Source: Oikopleura dioica (Eukaryota; Chordata; Appendicularia; Copelata; Oikopleuridae). From it: a DNA stretch of 64,000 bases. The stretch is taken from contig OU015566.1 of NCBI GenBank assembly GCA_907165135.1, forward strand, positions 2,854,501-2,918,500, in the 5' to 3' direction. Shown here piece after piece: positions 45,896 through 59,657 of the stretch. Numbering within the stretch: the first letter of the stretch is position 1; every line of letters begins with the position of its first letter. Made by a program: the position numbers and the translations under genes. The notes under the pieces are model-generated. The model had not been told where the DNA came from and searched no databases. It saw nothing but the letters and a program-made list of their open reading frames with translations.

Positions 45896-46675
45896 GATCT
45901 TGACTTCTCGAAATCGCCGAAAAAAGTGAAATGAAAGAGATTGAGCCCAGTGCCAAGGGTTCAACCTCAAAGCGATCGTAAAAGGTATTTTTGGACGGGA
46001 AGTTGATTGAAGCCGGTAATAAACGGGACTTTTTGAATTTTGACTCGTCGGTTTTACGGGAAGTGAGGATTTATCAATCATTTTCTCGATTTTTTTGATA
46101 AAATATTATTTTTTGATAAATAATTAAAAATATTCTTCATGGTTTTTCAAAATTTATTTGTATTTTTTTCATAATTTATTTTTCATTTTAACAAAAATTC
46201 AATTTTAAGATTTTAAATTACATTGTAATTCTAGATTCAAAAAAATGAAATTACTTCTGGAGAATTTTTTCATATAGAAAAGCCAAGACGGGCAACGTTA
46301 TTTCCGGTCAGCGCATTTTGTTCATCTCCCCAAGTAATCGCGAGATATCCCTTGTCCAAGAAGAAAAGCGCATGTTCAAAGTGCTGAGTGCGCAGGTAAG
46401 CGATACGTCTTTAGAGTCTCCAAAGTCGCCGATTTTTTGCAACGTCTGAAGAAATGAAATGCGACGGGGCGCGCGCGCTCCAACTCACCGAGGATTATCA
46501 GGTGAGCCCCTTTTTGGGCTTCTATTACCAGCCACTTCGAATGTATATAAACCCAAGCGGCAACGGTGTCAAAGCATCCAGTTCTTCCAACAACGGAAAA
46601 ACGAACCAAATCGTATCTTTTTAAAGACTCAATACGAGTTAAAAAAGAAAGCAACCAACCACCTCCCAGATCAAG
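45896..46675. promoter_or_regulatory. Shared upstream region with a TATA box for the coiled-coil gene
   Basis: The collagen gene (minus) and the coiled-coil gene (plus) diverge from here. TATATAAA at 46544-46551 lies about 125 bases before the plus-strand ATG, well placed for a start site near 46575. The left part is AT-rich. No coding frame supported. Confidence 0.6.
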
Positions 46676-47709
46676 ATGAAACTCTCCGCCAGTCTTTTCG
46701 CTCTCGCCAGCGCCGATATTTGTGGCCAATGTGAAGGTAAACAGAGATCTAAAAATTTTCGACGGCTTTCTTCATTTTTTCAAAATAAAATTTTTATGTA
46801 CTGATACCCTTATTATATCAGACGAATGGCGTTTCAGACGTTTTCTTAGCTTTTTGAGTCGAAAATTTTGACTCCAAAAATTGACAATTTCACAAAATTG
46901 ACAAGGTTTTTGTTGTTTTGGCTCAAAATCATCCTCAGAATCGCCTTTTTTAATATTTTTTTCAGACCACGTCGCCGCCGTCAACGAGTGGCACAATCAA
47001 GACAACATCGTCTGCTCTCGATACACTCATCCCCGAGACTACGCCCAGTTCAACTCCCGCGCCGCCTGCAAAGAATGCAAGATCAAGTGCGTCCCCACCG
47101 AGGATGCTTGCCCCGGAACCGACGATCTCGAAGCTGGATTCTGGAACAAGACAGCGATGAAGATCCGAGAACAGTACATCGAGAGAGCCGCGCAAATGCA
47201 GGCTGAGAAGGAGAAGGAGAAAGCCGAAGCTCGATTGGCCAGAAACTTGACCAAAGAAATGGCCAAGGTAAGTGATCTTAAGAAAAAATTGATCGTTAAC
47301 GGGTTTTTCTAGTACGAGAAAATCAAGAACAAGGTCGAAGAAAAACAAGCCAAAGAAGACAACAAGGCATGGAAGAAGGCCGACTGGGAAGCCTGGCGAC
47401 AAAACAAGCGCGACGAAGCCAACGCTCGACGCGCCGCCGCCAAACAAGCCAAGAAAGAAGCTAAAGCCGCTGCCAAGGCAGCTAAAGAAGAAGCTAAGGT
47501 AAGCTGGAAGACCCTTTCCTAACCCTAACCCTTCCTTCTAGCGCAAGCGACTTGAAAAACGAGCACTCGCAGATGAGAACAAGGTCCTCTTCGCCTTCTA
47601 CGCCGATTTGGAGGAGCACTACGATCCCCTCTGCCCCGACATGTTCCTGATCAAGGACAACAAGAAACTCGCCCGACAGTATTCCGATTGGTTGATGCTC
47701 CAGGCTTAA
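46676..47709 (+). CDS. Secreted Lys/Ala/Glu-rich coiled-coil protein
   Basis: Signal peptide MKLSASLFALASA, then a cysteine-containing head (CGQCE, NIVCSRYTHP, ACKECKIKCVPTEDAC). A long charged helix follows (QMQAEKEKEKAEARLARN, KKADWEAWRQNKRDEANARR, AKQAKKEAKAAAKAAKEE), ending in YDPLCPDMFLIKDNKKLARQ. Four exons; two introns contain CTAACCCTAACCC-like or ordinary short sequence. Codons are strongly biased to C/G endings, suggesting high expression. I do not recognise the family; a structural or house component is possible but unproven. Confidence 0.8.
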
Positions 47710-48411
47710 ATGAGCCATTATTCCTAGGCCTGTGATAAGAACCTGTTATCACCAACCTTTTTATACTATTTTTTGAGGATCCCGCGACTGAGTTATATTC
47801 TAGAGACATCTCCTTAATATGATAATCAGGGCGGGATCCTTATTTTCAACCGAGCACAAAAACATCTATTTCTAACTAACTATCTGTTAATCCAGCGAGT
47901 TCCCTTTGCTCCTACTCTATCAATTTGTGAGTTCTTGAATTGCGGCATAAGTGGGAGTGCCGTGGTATTCAGTCTTATACTTGTACAGTCTTCTTCCGAG
48001 GTGAAATTAATAAACAAAAGTACTTTTATACCAATGATTTTTGATTGCCCTGAAAACTAAAGCCCGAATAAGCGACACCAAGCGAGCATTTTTCTCTTTC
48101 TTTTCTGCCTGGAGGACCCCTCCTACTGGAAGAATTTCAAATTGAAAGAAGAATAATCTCTTCCAAGGAATTCTTCACTTATTTCTCGTTATTTTAACAA
48201 AATTGTCGATTTTTCATTTGAAATAATTAAAAATTTATTTATTGCCTTCAGAAATTTTTCATTTCTTCATAAAGCGGGTTGATTCGTGCAAAGTGTACAG
48301 GTCCTTGCTTTTCATAAATTTCAAAGAACAGTTGTTTTGATTAAAAAGGGACGATGAAGATACATTTTCTACAGGTCACATGTTGTACTGTTATGCTGGA
48401 AGAAAAGATGT
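47710..48411. other. Intergenic between convergent genes
   Basis: No gene. GGATCCCGC near 47776 and its inverse GCGGGATCC near 47831 could pair over a loop of about 47 bases in the 3' region of the coiled-coil gene. Confidence 0.45.
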
Positions 48412-50728
48412 TCATTCGTGGTAAATGAATTTGAATAAATAGTTTGCGACGAGGGCTAGAGCAAATGCGAAGTAGAATTTGTAGCGGTTGTCGTTGATGA
48501 TTTCTGACCAGCGTCGCTTGGTTTTTCGCTCTTTCATCAAAATATCCACCGCATCAGAAAACTTTTAAAATCAGATTTGAGAATTCTAGCGGCTTTTAAT
48601 TTTACCTTGTAGTTTCCGGGTCGATAGCCAAGCTCATTTTTCGCCGCAGTGATATCGCAATAATGCGACAAACACACTTTTAGGCACTCGTTTCGAGTAA
48701 CAATGGGCTCGAGGCGAAATCCAAAAGCCACAAGTAGGAATGACGTTAGCTTTTCGCTTAGATACGCGAAGAAGAATACTGAAAGAAAACGCTTGAATGC
48801 AGGAATTGGAAGGAATGCGCTTACCTAGGTAAAATGGCAAGCTGATTTGAGGTAGTGGTTGCTCCATGGCTTTGAACAAAGGAAAAAGAAAAACATATGG
48901 GTCGGATGGCGCGTCGTCGGAGATGTTGTACGCTGATTTAGTGCTCATTTTAGTGCTGTTACTCATTTATATCAGCAGCTCGCAAGCCTTACCAGATTTT
49001 TAAACGAATTTCTGTCTGACAGACAGAAAAAATGACCAATTCCTTTTCCACAAGAAACATCAATCCCCTCCTTCAACTTCCTGTCCGCACAAATATGCGC
49101 TTCGACCAGATTCATCACATGACACCAGTCAAGAATACAAGTCCCAATTCCAAATTTGAAGATTGTGACGCCTTGCTCTATTCTAGACGCGATCCGGGGC
49201 AGATGTTTCTTCTCGTGCTCGCTTTTAAAAAGGTTCGGAAAAGGGGGATGAGGAGGGATAATCGGAGTTTTGAGGTTTTTGAAGATTAAAGTTTTTAAAA
49301 GAATTAGATTTTTGCTGATTGATTGCTTTAAAAGAATTTGTAAATGCTTTTATATTTTCCGACCTAAGCCATAAATTCCATTCGGTCGGAGGGCACAAGT
49401 CCTAAAATCCTCGTTGTTTGCAGCGAGAACCATTTTTTCAGCCTCTTTCTTTGTCTTCGAGTACCAATCATATTGATCCTTATCGTCTGGGTAGGGCTCT
49501 TCTTCTGTGACATTGACAAGCTCTTTTTTGCTGAAGATAACGTTGTAGGATGATGTGAAGATGAATCGCTTGACGTTGTGTTTTTGCGAAAGATTGAGGA
49601 TATTTGAAGTACCGTTGACATTTACTGAAAAAAAGAGGAAAATGTTTATCTTGTGATTCAAGTCTTCCTGTTTAAAACTTACCTTTTTTATTCAAATTTT
49701 CGTCTAGTTGATAGCTCCCCGTCATCCCCGCACTTGCTGTATGAAAAATAACTTCTGCTCCTTTGATCAGAGGCTCCATTTCCTCCTTCGAAAGCATGTT
49801 CGCACGGTGGAACACGCATTTCTCCGGGAGTTTTGATTCGGGAGGGTTCAAATCTGAAGAAAAAGATCATCATTGTGAACTTTTTGTTTATAATTTTTGC
49901 CAGTTGTGATAATTGACCACGTGATTAAAATAAAGGAGGGGCAAGATTGGAGATTTGTTTGTTCTTCTGTGGTATTATTTTGGGTTCAGGAAAAGAAAAC
50001 AATTAGGGTCGATGAGGGGGTCGGGGTTAAACCATTCTAGTTTTGATATATAGGGGGCTATAGCCTATAGGGGGTGTTTTTGGGCTAGGGTTAGGGTTAG
50101 GTTACCCTTATCTTAACCCAAACCAAACCATTCTTTTCCAGAGTTGGATACTTTTTCCTTCGAAATTTCTAGCAATGGAGAAAAAAGAGCCTGAAACATG
50201 TCATAAAGAACTCCGGAAGAAAATCCTTCTGACATTTTCAACCTGTCTTTATGTCTACACTGCGGCCAGAAAACCTGGTTTTCCTCGTTTTCTTGAAGTC
50301 AAGTCGAGAATTATCAATATTCCATATTGACGGCTTTCGCGATGGAACAAGGCTTTTTGTAATCAGTGCTTAGTGGCTTTTGAACAGAACACAATTATCA
50401 AATGCCAAAGGATTATTGAGCGAACGTGATCAACTTCGCTTTTTTCCGAAGAACGATCAAGTTTATGCCAAACAGACGTGATAACTTAGTGATAAATACG
50501 ATGTTCGTAATTAAACTTCTGAACAATTTTACGATGAGCAACATTTCAAATTGATGATGTGAGAAAATCGTTTTTCGGGAGGGAGATTTTAATGGAGAAA
50601 AAGAGGGATACCCTTAAGTTTGACTTACCAACACATCTGACGACATAACCTTCTTCAGCCAGCGCCTTCACCAATCTCTGTCCGAAATAGCCGCTCGATC
50701 CCGTTACCAGGGCGATGCTCTCTTCCAT
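48412..50728 (-). CDS. SDR42E-like NAD(P)-dependent dehydrogenase (3-beta-HSD type)
   Basis: Extended short-chain dehydrogenase: TGSSGYFGQRL nucleotide loop, IFTSSYNVIF serine, YDWYSKTKKEAEK (YxxxK), RPNGIYGLG, KHLPRIASRIEQG and an ISDD segment. A C-terminal hydrophobic anchor follows (FYFAFALALVANYLFKFIY). This order matches SDR42E1/E2 of the 3-beta-HSD superfamily, thought to act on sterol-like substrates. At least seven exons. The first intron is about 770 bp and contains TAGGGTTAGGGTTAGG. The intron at 49222-49359 fits only with a GA donor (CG then GAAAAT) and a normal AAAAG acceptor. Confidence 0.85.
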
Positions 50729-52210
<1,482 letters not shown>

Positions 52211-52315
52211 AAACGCTTTTATTCAACTGTAAAGACGAGAATAAACCATTTTCGTGAATTTTCTTATCAACCGGTTCAATCGGGCCGAACCAATTTTGCG
52301 AAACTATCGTGTTAG

Positions 52316-52773
<458 letters not shown>

Positions 52774-52909
52774 CTTTAAAACGGGGCGAAATGAAATTTT
52801 TCTCTTCCTTTTTTTCAAAAAATCTAAATTTCACTTTTTTTCGCGTTCTCCTCTTTTCTTTATCATTGAATTCTTATTTCAACATCATCGAAAACAGGGC
52901 TCTAGAAAG

Positions 52910-53726
52910 CAGAGTTCGAAATCTGGTAGAAAATCCGTGCTCCCGCTCCCTCCCTGCTCCTTCACCCTGAAAAAAAGGGAGCTCCCTCGTAAAAAACCCG
53001 TGCTCCTGCTCCCTCCCTGCTCCCAAAAAAGGGAGCTCCCTTTGGGAGCTCCCAATTTTGCTCCCTTTTTTCAAATTTCAAAAATTTTCGAAAGTTTTTA
53101 ATTTTATTAAGTAAACTCTAAGTAGCAAAACCATCGTATGGTTATTATATAGCAATGATAAAGAAAGTATAAATAGGCATAATGCCAAATAGGCGAATTT
53201 CGTGAATGACTTCAATATTTTCTTTTTAAAATTACATAACCAAATTTAGGTCAATTTTAGGCTATTTATTTATATCAAATTTCAGAAGAGACATTTAAAA
53301 ATAAATCTAATCAAAAAACGTCTCTTCTAATGAAAATCTGAGCAATCACGGTATCATAATTAATAATTATGCTTATAATCTGAGAAAAATACATTATGTT
53401 GAAATTATTAAAGTCAAACTAGATGTTATTTTGGCTAGATATTTATATGATAATTTAAAAGAGACGTTTATAAATATATCTAGTGAAAAAAACGTCTCTT
53501 CTAAGAGAAAAACTATAAAGTTAGCGTTTCTCATTTTTCGGTGCGCAGATTAGATTCTAGACTAAAAATTGTTGATTTTCAAAAAATTTTTGAAATTGGG
53601 AGCAAATTGGGAGCTCCCAATTTACTCCCAGCCCTGAAAACCTGTGCTCCTGCTCCCTCCGTGCTCCCAAAAAAGGGAGCTCCCTTTGGAAGCTCCCAAT
53701 TTTACTCCCATAGATTTCGAACTCTG
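52910..53726. mobile_element. hAT-type MITE (CAGAGTTCGAAATCT ends)
   Basis: Inverted ends CAGAGTTCGAAATCT and complement, flanked by the 8-bp direct repeat CTAGAAAG at 52902-52909 and 53727-53734. The subterminal regions hold repeated GGGAGCTCCC blocks and GTGCTCCTGCTCCCTCC in both halves. Two internal palindromes bounded by AGAGACATTT/AACGTCTCT-type words lie at about 53284-53330 and 53458-53506. No transposase frame in the 817 bp. Confidence 0.88.
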
Positions 53727-54192
53727 CTAGAAAGCACCAAAAACTAAAAGTAAATGTTCTTAATTTTTTTTCTCGAAAAAGATTGGCGTTTTTCCAGCCG
53801 AAAGACGCAGTAATAAATCTATTGATGAAATTCTACTCGAGGCTGAGCTGAAATCAATGCCGCTGCAGGCAGTCTCGTCCATCCAAAAATCGCCAAGGGC
53901 GGCTTGTGTTTTCCCGCTGCGGGCTAACGACTGGATTATAATTGGGAAATTTAATTAGTTCTCCCTTTTTTCATCCCTGGGCAATGCTTATGTAGAGCGG
54001 TTTTTAAAGAGATGATTTTGAAATCAACGAAGAGACTTTGATCAAGCAAGTAAGCCTTTTTGATCGTTAAAAACTTAAAACCGAATCTTTTATATTTAAC
54101 CGATTTTAATTGCTTTCCTGACCTTTTGTTCGCATATCCTTTGATATACTATTTAAATGCTTTGCTGCAATTAACAATTGTTTTTTTTTCAG
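53727..54192. other. Possible 5' exons, not resolved
   Basis: A frame after a TTTTTCCAG acceptor (about 53799-53959, with ILLEAELKSMPLQAV) has coding-like codons but no start or partner. A frame at 54060-54190 is hydrophobic and could be an upstream exon of the next gene. Confidence 0.25.
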
Positions 54193-54880
54193 CGTCTCTT
54201 TTTCTTGTCTCATTAGCTTTGCAAACAAAAGATTTTGGAATTTACTTTCCGCGAAAAAGTGCAACTCTTTCAGAATAACGAAAAATGCCGATGGAGATGA
54301 TAGATTGAGAGAGATTCAAGAGGAAAAGATTATGGTGATTTTGGTCGTCGTTGGATGGCCTAGGATTAAGTTCAAGGAGAAGAAGAAAAGGTGAGTTCTT
54401 TCATATGTCTGATCAGAATTGCAAATTTTGCTTTATTTCTGCTGAGCTGAGCTGAGTTGAGCTCAGTAAAATTTCTCTGAACTGATCGGGCCTTTTTCAG
54501 ATGTCATTGAGCTGAGCTGAGCTGAGCGTTCTTTTTTCAGAGTTTATTGAGCTGAGCTGAGCTGAGCAGGCATTTTCTAAAAGTAGTTGAGCTTTTTTAA
54601 GCAGACCCTTTTTAGAGCTGAGCTGAGCTGGAAGTTTATTGTCTGAGCTGAGCTGAGCAGGCCAGATAATTTTTGAAAATCACGGAGCTGAGCTTAGCTG
54701 AGCGTATGCTTAGCTCACTAAGCCAGCTCAGCTCACCAAATTTGCAATTTTTTGTCTGATTCATATTCTTTTTTATGCTTTAAAATTTTTAGCTTTGATG
54801 AGGAAGCAAATAAATCACAATATCTCTACAGTTCCCAAGGACCGCGAGTCATGAATGTCCTTAATTACTCGCATCAATAA
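54193..54880 (+). CDS. Hypothetical protein, 3' exons only
   Basis: After a TTTTTTTTTCAG acceptor an exon reads SCLISFANKRFWNLLSAKKC, then DDRLREIQEEKIMVILVVVG and a basic end. A GTGAG donor follows and a ~400-bp intron full of GCTGA repeats. The last exon reads SFDEEANKSQYLYSSQGPRV, then NYSHQ and stop. The stop lies in CAATAAATT, overlapping AATAAA. 5' exons were not identified. Family unknown. Confidence 0.45.
54440..54740. repeat. GCTGA pentanucleotide repeat cluster
   Basis: About ten interrupted runs of GAGCTGAGCTGAGCTGAG and, at the right, their inverse (AGCTCAGCTCA). They lie in the intron of the gene at 54193-54880 and begin and end with the same AAATTTGC-like words in opposite orientation, so the tract as a whole is roughly self-complementary. 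Confidence 0.8.
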
Positions 54881-55077
54881 ATTAAACCCTGTTTCTCAAG
54901 TGCATATTTTCCAGCTGCATATTAAAGATCGCGTCAGCACTTGAGAGTTCTATTAGCTCATGTGATTGCCTCTCGCCGATGATTGTCGGGCAATTTTGGA
55001 GCTCACTGAGCCGCGGCAAATTGCTCGAGCTACTTGTTGGAAACAAATTGTAGAATTCAAGGCTCAGAGTTTTTTTA

Positions 55078-55585
55078 ATGACCCGCGGGAAAGAATCGCT
55101 TCAAGAGAGCTCTGATGATGAAGTGTTTGAAAGAATCAGTCCGCTGCCGAGGAAAATTGAGAGTGCTGGAATGAGAAAAGATAGTCTAAGAAGATCGCCC
55201 AAGGTAAAGTTTTTGGTGACAAGATGCGTCGAAAAAACTGCTAAAATTCTCGGGAGATTTTTTTTTGATTTTTTTCTTTTTATGATTTTAGGACATCAAA
55301 GAATTCAAAACCCTCCTCCTGAGTCAAATCACCAGCTCAAGCGGCCTAAAACCTCGCCTCTCCGCCGCCGAGCGCTTGAAAATCCAACCGGGAAAGAGCC
55401 TCAAAGAACTGTACAAACCTCAATCTTCATCAATCCAGATCTCCGCTCGATCATCAAACTCTAGAAAGAGCAGCACAAAACAGAAATTAACCTCAATCTC
55501 AGAAGAAAATAACGATGTGAAAAAAGCTCAAAATGATGATGGATTATTACGAGCGCCAACAGTTTCTCTCGATTCTGATCTGTAA
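55078..55585 (+). CDS. Small basic Ser-rich protein of unknown function
   Basis: Exon 1 (MTRGKESLQESSDDEVFERI, LRRSPK) and exon 2 (DIKEFKTLLLSQITSSSGLK, RLSAAERLKIQPGKSLKELY, then Ser/Lys-rich) are joined by a ~100-bp intron ending GATTTTAG. About 140 residues, no signal peptide, basic and probably nuclear or disordered. Not recognised. Confidence 0.6.
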
Positions 55586-55796
55586 ATAGATAAAAACGCT
55601 GTCAAGATTTTTCGTTATTTCTTTCTTCGACAGATGTGACACTGACCTAAATCAGGCTGTTTTTTTCCCGAAACAGTCCACTTTATCGGACAGTTTGCGA
55701 TTGTCTTCTTCGTGAACGACAAACTTCTGCGTCTTTGAATAATTCAATCCTTCCAGGAATAAAAGCAGGACGCAAACTTGGAAGTCCGAAAAAGCG

Positions 55797-56099
55797 ATGA
55801 GATTTGTTTGTTTCATTTTTTTCGCAGCTGTTTTTAGCCGAGGAGTAACAGTATATGATCTTCATAATATCTTCAATTTCTGTATGAAAGGTAAATACAT
55901 TCTCTTTTGCAATTCCTCGAAAGAAATTCTAGGGCTGCTTTCAAATGATAAGCGATACGCCAATCTCATGGCGGAACCGAATTCGCAATCATTCTTCAGC
56001 CTTGAAATAGCCTGTGACCAGTACATCAGCCTTATAATGATGAAAAAGGATCTCTATCAAAAACCAGTCCATACAATTGATGACCATCACTTCGCGTAA
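55797..56099 (+). CDS. Small secreted two-cysteine protein, member 1
   Basis: Signal peptide MRFVCFIFFAAVFSRG, then VYDLHNIFNFCMKG, a 42-bp intron, and LLSNDKRYANLMAEP, SFFSLEIACDQYISLIMMKK. About 85 residues; only two cysteines remain after signal cleavage, one on each side of the intron. The minus-strand gene at 62887-63206 is a clear paralogue, with the intron in the same codon. That at 60923-62688 is a more distant one. Function unknown; size and secretion suggest a peptide-like factor. Confidence 0.75.
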   Translation: MRFVCFIFFAAVFSRGVTVYDLHNIFNFCMKGKYILFCNSSKEILGLLSNDKRYANLMAEPNSQSFFSLEIACDQYISLIMMKKDLYQKPVHTIDDHHFA

Positions 56100-56335
56100 T
56101 AACAACAAACACTTATTTTGATAAAGAAAGAAACAACAAAATTTATATTTGATAATTTTTATTTAAAAAGAAAGTATAAAAATGCAATATACAATGGAAA
56201 TTTAGTGGTTCTCCCATTTTCCAAAGCGTTTGAGGATTTCCCGGGAAGGATTAAGAGGGTTGAATGTACAATTTTTTTTCTTCATCGTTGTTTGATTTTG
56301 CTTCGTGAGAGTTGGCTTCAGGGTGCATCATCGCT

Positions 56336-57601
56336 TTACAATGGCTGGTCGCATCCCATCAAGTGGAATTTTTTTTCGACGAGTCGGTAGGTCAGATTGT
56401 CGAGTTTTCGGTTCGTGAGTTTTGGTCGTCGGAATCGCTGTTCTTCGAATTTCAGATCGGCGTAGGTGTCGAAGCAGACAAATCTGAAAATGTTGAAGAA
56501 AAATTCTTGATTTTTCAATTATACCGTTCATAGAAACTTCTGAGCGAAGTCATGAAATTGTTGATGGAGACGCAATGATTGACGGAATCGATGACAATTG
56601 GGACGAATTCAGCAGAATCCCCAGCGGCAGCCCAGTTGGTGCAGGAATCGGCAGCCATTTCTTCGAACCAGGCGAAGTTGAAGCTGAATTTTCGCTTGAA
56701 CAGCTCGGTTTTTCGGGTCTGGATGTGGTCTTTCTTGTGATCGTGTTCGACGAAAATGGTGGACTGAAATGAATTTCGATAAAAAAGTTTCGAATCGAGA
56801 AAATCGCCGAAGAAGATTTTCTGTCCGGGAACTTACTGTAAGAGTATTGAAAGCATCCATGATCCTGATCCAAGCAATTTCGTTTTCTTCCAATTCGACC
56901 GCCTCAAATTGCGCTTCGAAACCTGGTTGCACGATGATGTCTTCATTCGACTTGAAAACCAGCGTCATGACATTGTTCGTACTCAAGAAGCTGAAGTTGT
57001 CCTGTCCATCAATGCCGCAGAGCCTCGCCGCTTCGGCGTTTCCGTCCGGTCCGTCGTAGATGATCACCGCGTCTTGATCGCACTCGTTGGTGAATCCGAC
57101 GCCGTCGAGCTTGAAGGAGTTGAAGGTCTGGACGATTTTGAAGCCCTCGGGTGCTTCGACGTTGATTCGAATGTACTGGTCAGGGTAGTAGTCGCCAGAA
57201 GTAGGGTCGGTTGGAAGCGTGTAGGTTTGAATGTCGCCGGGGCCGGTTAGAAGGATGGTTTCGCGGGCGGTCGTGTCGGGGGTCCAGATTCTGACTTCAT
57301 CGAGGCTGGAAGCGGATGAGTCTGAAGATGGGATGTCTCGAGCCAGAGCGATGGATGCGATTAAATTGAAGGCCTAAAAGGGTCGTTGAATAAATAAAAT
57401 GAAATGTTTTTTGCTTTCATGGTGACACCCTTATTTCTCAAATTTATTTTTTCATTGATTTTGATTTTAAAAATTCGCAAAAATTAACTTTTTCTGAGTA
57501 AGAAAATAAAGAATAAGGTGCGATCGAAATCGAAATTCCTTAAGGGTATCGCGATGAAAATTTGAAAAAATAAAAAAATTGATAGTTTTTCTTACCTTCA
57601 T
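56336..57601 (-). CDS. Secreted CUB-domain protein (paralogue of the gene at 4958-6006)
   Basis: Exon 1 encodes only Met-Lys followed by GTAAG, as in the first CUB gene. Exon 2 continues the signal peptide (AFNLIASIALA) and a CUB domain (DQDAVIIYDGPDGNAEAARL, NNVMTLVFKSNED). The C-terminal domain shares HKKDHIQ, FAWFEEM, FVCFD and HLMGCD with the paralogue. Four exons. TTTATAAA at 57660-57667 is a likely TATA box about 60 bases upstream of the ATG. Identical exon-1 design and C-terminal domain show the two genes derive from one ancestor. Confidence 0.88.
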
Positions 57602-59657
57602 ATTTAGTAAAAATTCTCTGATGAAGAAAAATGATGAAGAATTCGTAGATCTGTCGCGATTTATAAAGAATTTTTTGCTGCTCTCCGGCGGCGCCAGACT
57701 CTCAAAACATTTTTTTCCTGGATGCGGGAGCAATGTTCGTTTGAGGATCTGTTTGAGACGATAACAAGCGCCAAGGATGGAAATTCTTGCGTAAATGTGA
57801 GACATTGTTACGCGTCCAAACAGCTTGGCTCAGACAGTTTTCTAAGTCGAATTAGGAAACTTAATTCTGTATGTTTCCGGATAGTTGTTGTGTTAGCTTC
57901 TTCTCGAGAATACGGAAGAAAAAGAGCATCCGGAATACTCATTACTGCGTTTGTTTTTCGAAAGAACGGAACTTGACGAAACCAAGTCCTCAAGTCTTCT
58001 GGAAACTTTTGACGTACTGTTAGGTAAAATAAATTAGGTAAAAAACAATATTTTTACTCGATATCGGGCGAGAGTCAAAATTGAACGCCATAAACAAAGA
58101 AAATTCGGTGTAATGTTCGATTTCATTTGAAAGCGGCTGTTTTAACCGTCAACACAGGGGTATCTCAAGTTCGCTTGTTTTTCTTACAAATGACGTTCAG
58201 GGCGCTTGGATTACGAAGTTGATTTGACCAAAATAATCAAATTCATTTATTTTTTTTTTTGAAAGCAAAGTAACTCAGACTTATTTTGAAAATTTTCTTT
58301 GATTTAGGGATCATTTAGGAAAAAAATGATTTTTGACTTATGAATCTGCAAAAATCATCCTAAAATTTTTTTTTTGGCCCGAATCAGCCAAAAATTATCA
58401 AATTCGAGGGGAAATTTAGAATCATCAAAAATAAACGGGAGCTTTAACAACAATTCTTTATTTTGCTCACATCAAAAAAGTTACCCCCGCGCCATGGACA
58501 TGTTTTTAAATGAAAGCAAGTGAACTTGAGAGAACTCTTTGTTGATCGTCGAAATAACGACTTCATAATGAGATTGATCGGCTCCAGAATTATTACTATG
58601 GTTTGTAGAAAACACGAAAACAAGAAAATCTTATCGATCAATTTTTTTAAATTTCGAATTTCATCAGAAAATATTTTGAAAAATTTTCGTCAATTTTAAC
58701 TAAACCAATTTTTTATGGTTTTCTAAAGTTATTTTAGAAGAAGAAAGTCTCGCTTGATGTGTCATCAAAACCTACCGGTGCATAATTCTAAAGAAATGTT
58801 CATGTATTGCGTTTTTTAGCGACAATGTTGAGGGTCTAAATTATTTAAGTGTAAATCCGCGGTTCAAAGAATGAACAAAAGACATAACAGTCTCTTCGAA
58901 ATTATCCAGCTTCGTTTCTAAATAAAGCTGTTTCCTCCGCAAACCGGTGTTAATTAACTTTCTTTATTATAGACATGGGAACAAGCGGCTGTGTTGGCAG
59001 AAAACATCAGGATTCAATCAAGACGGGTTAGTAGTATTGAAGATAAAACATTGTGGTATTGCAACACTTTGTTTCGATGTAGTAATTCGCTGATTCCTCG
59101 ATTCTCACTAATAAAAGAACTTCCACATTAACCTCATAAGACTCGAGATGATCTTTTTAGACATTGCAAAACCCAGTTTTGCAGATGTAACATCTCATTT
59201 TGCAGCATTAATGACCATTGGCCGTAAAGTCTATAAATAAAGAGATCAATTTCGCTGCTGACACGTTATATTAACACATTTCAATTAACGCCGTGATACC
59301 CTTATTAATTTTTCCATGCAATTTTCTGTTCTATACGGGGAGGTGTCAGAAACCGACAAATAATTTCGGCAAATTTCGCGCGGAAATTTTCAACCAATCA
59401 AAAGCCCTGGTTCGGCTAACTGGCCAGTCAGTGGCCGATGAGCCGCCCACGCATAATTTTTCGGAATTTTTGTGTCGGTTTCTGACGCAACCCTTAATTA
59501 AATTGGGAATCTTTGAAAAAAAAAACGATTTTCTCTCATAAAGACGGCGTATTTACATTTTGTCAATAACTGCTTGCTTAGCTCTCACGTTTATTTTTTC
59601 TTGCTGATCCTGGCGAAACGCGTCCGTGAAAAAACCGCGAGAAAAAAAAAAGAAAAA
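57602..59657. other. Gene-free stretch
   Basis: Upstream of the second CUB gene and of the claudin-like gene. Frames at 57722, 58444 and 59293 lack splice context and codon bias. A short frame at 58974 (MGTSGCVGRKHQDS) with a possible myristoylation start ends after 18 codons. Confidence 0.4.

Noticed and set aside
46962-47447. 161-codon minus-strand frame
   Set aside because: Antisense of the Ala/Lys-rich coiled-coil gene; spans its introns without reason.
47776-47842. GGATCCCGC inverted pair as a possible terminator
   Set aside because: Eukaryotic RNA polymerase II genes do not use such terminators and the loop is long.
58974-59030. MGTSGCVGRKHQDS mini-frame with a myristoylation-like start
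   Set aside because: Stops after 18 codons; no convincing downstream exon.
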